DNA of 58,235 bases from Nitrospirota bacterium (GTDB taxonomy: Bacteria > Nitrospirota > Thermodesulfovibrionia > Thermodesulfovibrionales > JdFR-88), in the NCBI GenBank assembly GCA_014874185.1, contig JACWAF010000030.1, positions 1-58,235 on the forward strand, read 5' to 3'. The notes under the pieces are model-generated. The model saw only the letters and a list, made by a program, of their open reading frames with translations, had not been told where the DNA came from and did no database searches. This document shows, in pieces, positions 57,431-58,235 of the stretch (position 1 is its first letter; every line of letters starts with the position of its first letter). Position numbers and translations under genes: made by a program.

Positions 57431-58235
<805 letters not shown>

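Overview
The window (58,235 bp, GC-rich, densely coding on both strands) looks like an ordinary chromosomal stretch of a Gram-negative, anaerobic or microaerophilic bacterium. Evidence for a Gram-negative envelope: a TolC-type outer-membrane factor, an RND pump, a lytic transglycosylase and an orphan beta-barrel. Evidence for an oxygen-sensitive lifestyle: bacteriohemerythrin, an A-type flavodiiron protein with an iron-sulfur flavoprotein, a ferredoxin-fused ETF alpha, and class Ibeta DAHP synthase. The block TPR protein-ispE-tRNA(Gln)-prs-rplY-pth and the repeat types suggest Desulfobacterota or Nitrospirota; this is an inference from recall, not a database result. I see no prophage, IS transposase, CRISPR array or conjugative genes.

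Layout. 1-280: tandem repeat array. 279-3.4 kb (-): trpE-trpG-trpD. 3.5-3.7 kb: tRNA-Gly(GCC) and tRNA-Cys(GCA). 3.9-4.9 kb (-): DAHP synthase. 5.1 kb: bacteriohemerythrin. 5.8-7.7 kb (-): large protein of unknown function. 7.8-10.3 kb (+): lytic transglycosylase, ZapB-like coiled coil, ZapA. 10.3-14.2 kb (-): nadB, an acetolactate-synthase-type enzyme and a HAD phosphatase. 14.3-17 kb: GT2, tRNA-Gly(CCC), Sua5/YrdC, DUF89. 17.4-18.5 kb: membrane protein and ACT-ACT protein. 18.5-23.4 kb (-): pth, rplY, prs, tRNA-Gln, ispE, TPR protein. 23.5-25.2 kb: hisC-hisB. 25.4-32.6 kb: single genes separated by repeat-rich gaps (adh, beta-barrel, CCA enzyme, DUF2147, SnoaL-like, mdh, ndk). 32.7-37 kb (+): acyl-CoA dehydrogenase, etfB, ferredoxin, Fd-etfA, fabD. 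37.1-39.9 kb (-): two unknown small genes and an oxygen-defence group. 40-44.7 kb (+): phosphoribosyltransferase, alpha/beta hydrolase, GT4, glycogen-debranching enzyme. 45-48.3 kb (-): purH-purD-purE. 48.4-55 kb (-): ArsR-controlled tripartite RND efflux operon ending in a DUF2892 protein and a previously easy-to-miss 48-residue zinc ribbon. 55-58.2 kb: ald, PilZ, Hsp20, and the 3' part of guaB.

Most unusual signals. (1) The intergenic gaps carry several families of short structured repeats. In the best case two 27-nt hairpins differ only by two compensatory base-pair swaps and one loop base; other families keep their flanks while the stem sequence changes. (2) The RND operon has a CxC-type ArsR, a near leaderless promoter overlapping a dyad, and two uncharacterised small proteins translationally linked to the pump. 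(3) pth has no ATG/GTG/TTG before its conserved GLGNP motif. (4) Repeats appear to have rewritten one protein's C-terminus (CCA enzyme) and another's leader (DUF2147).
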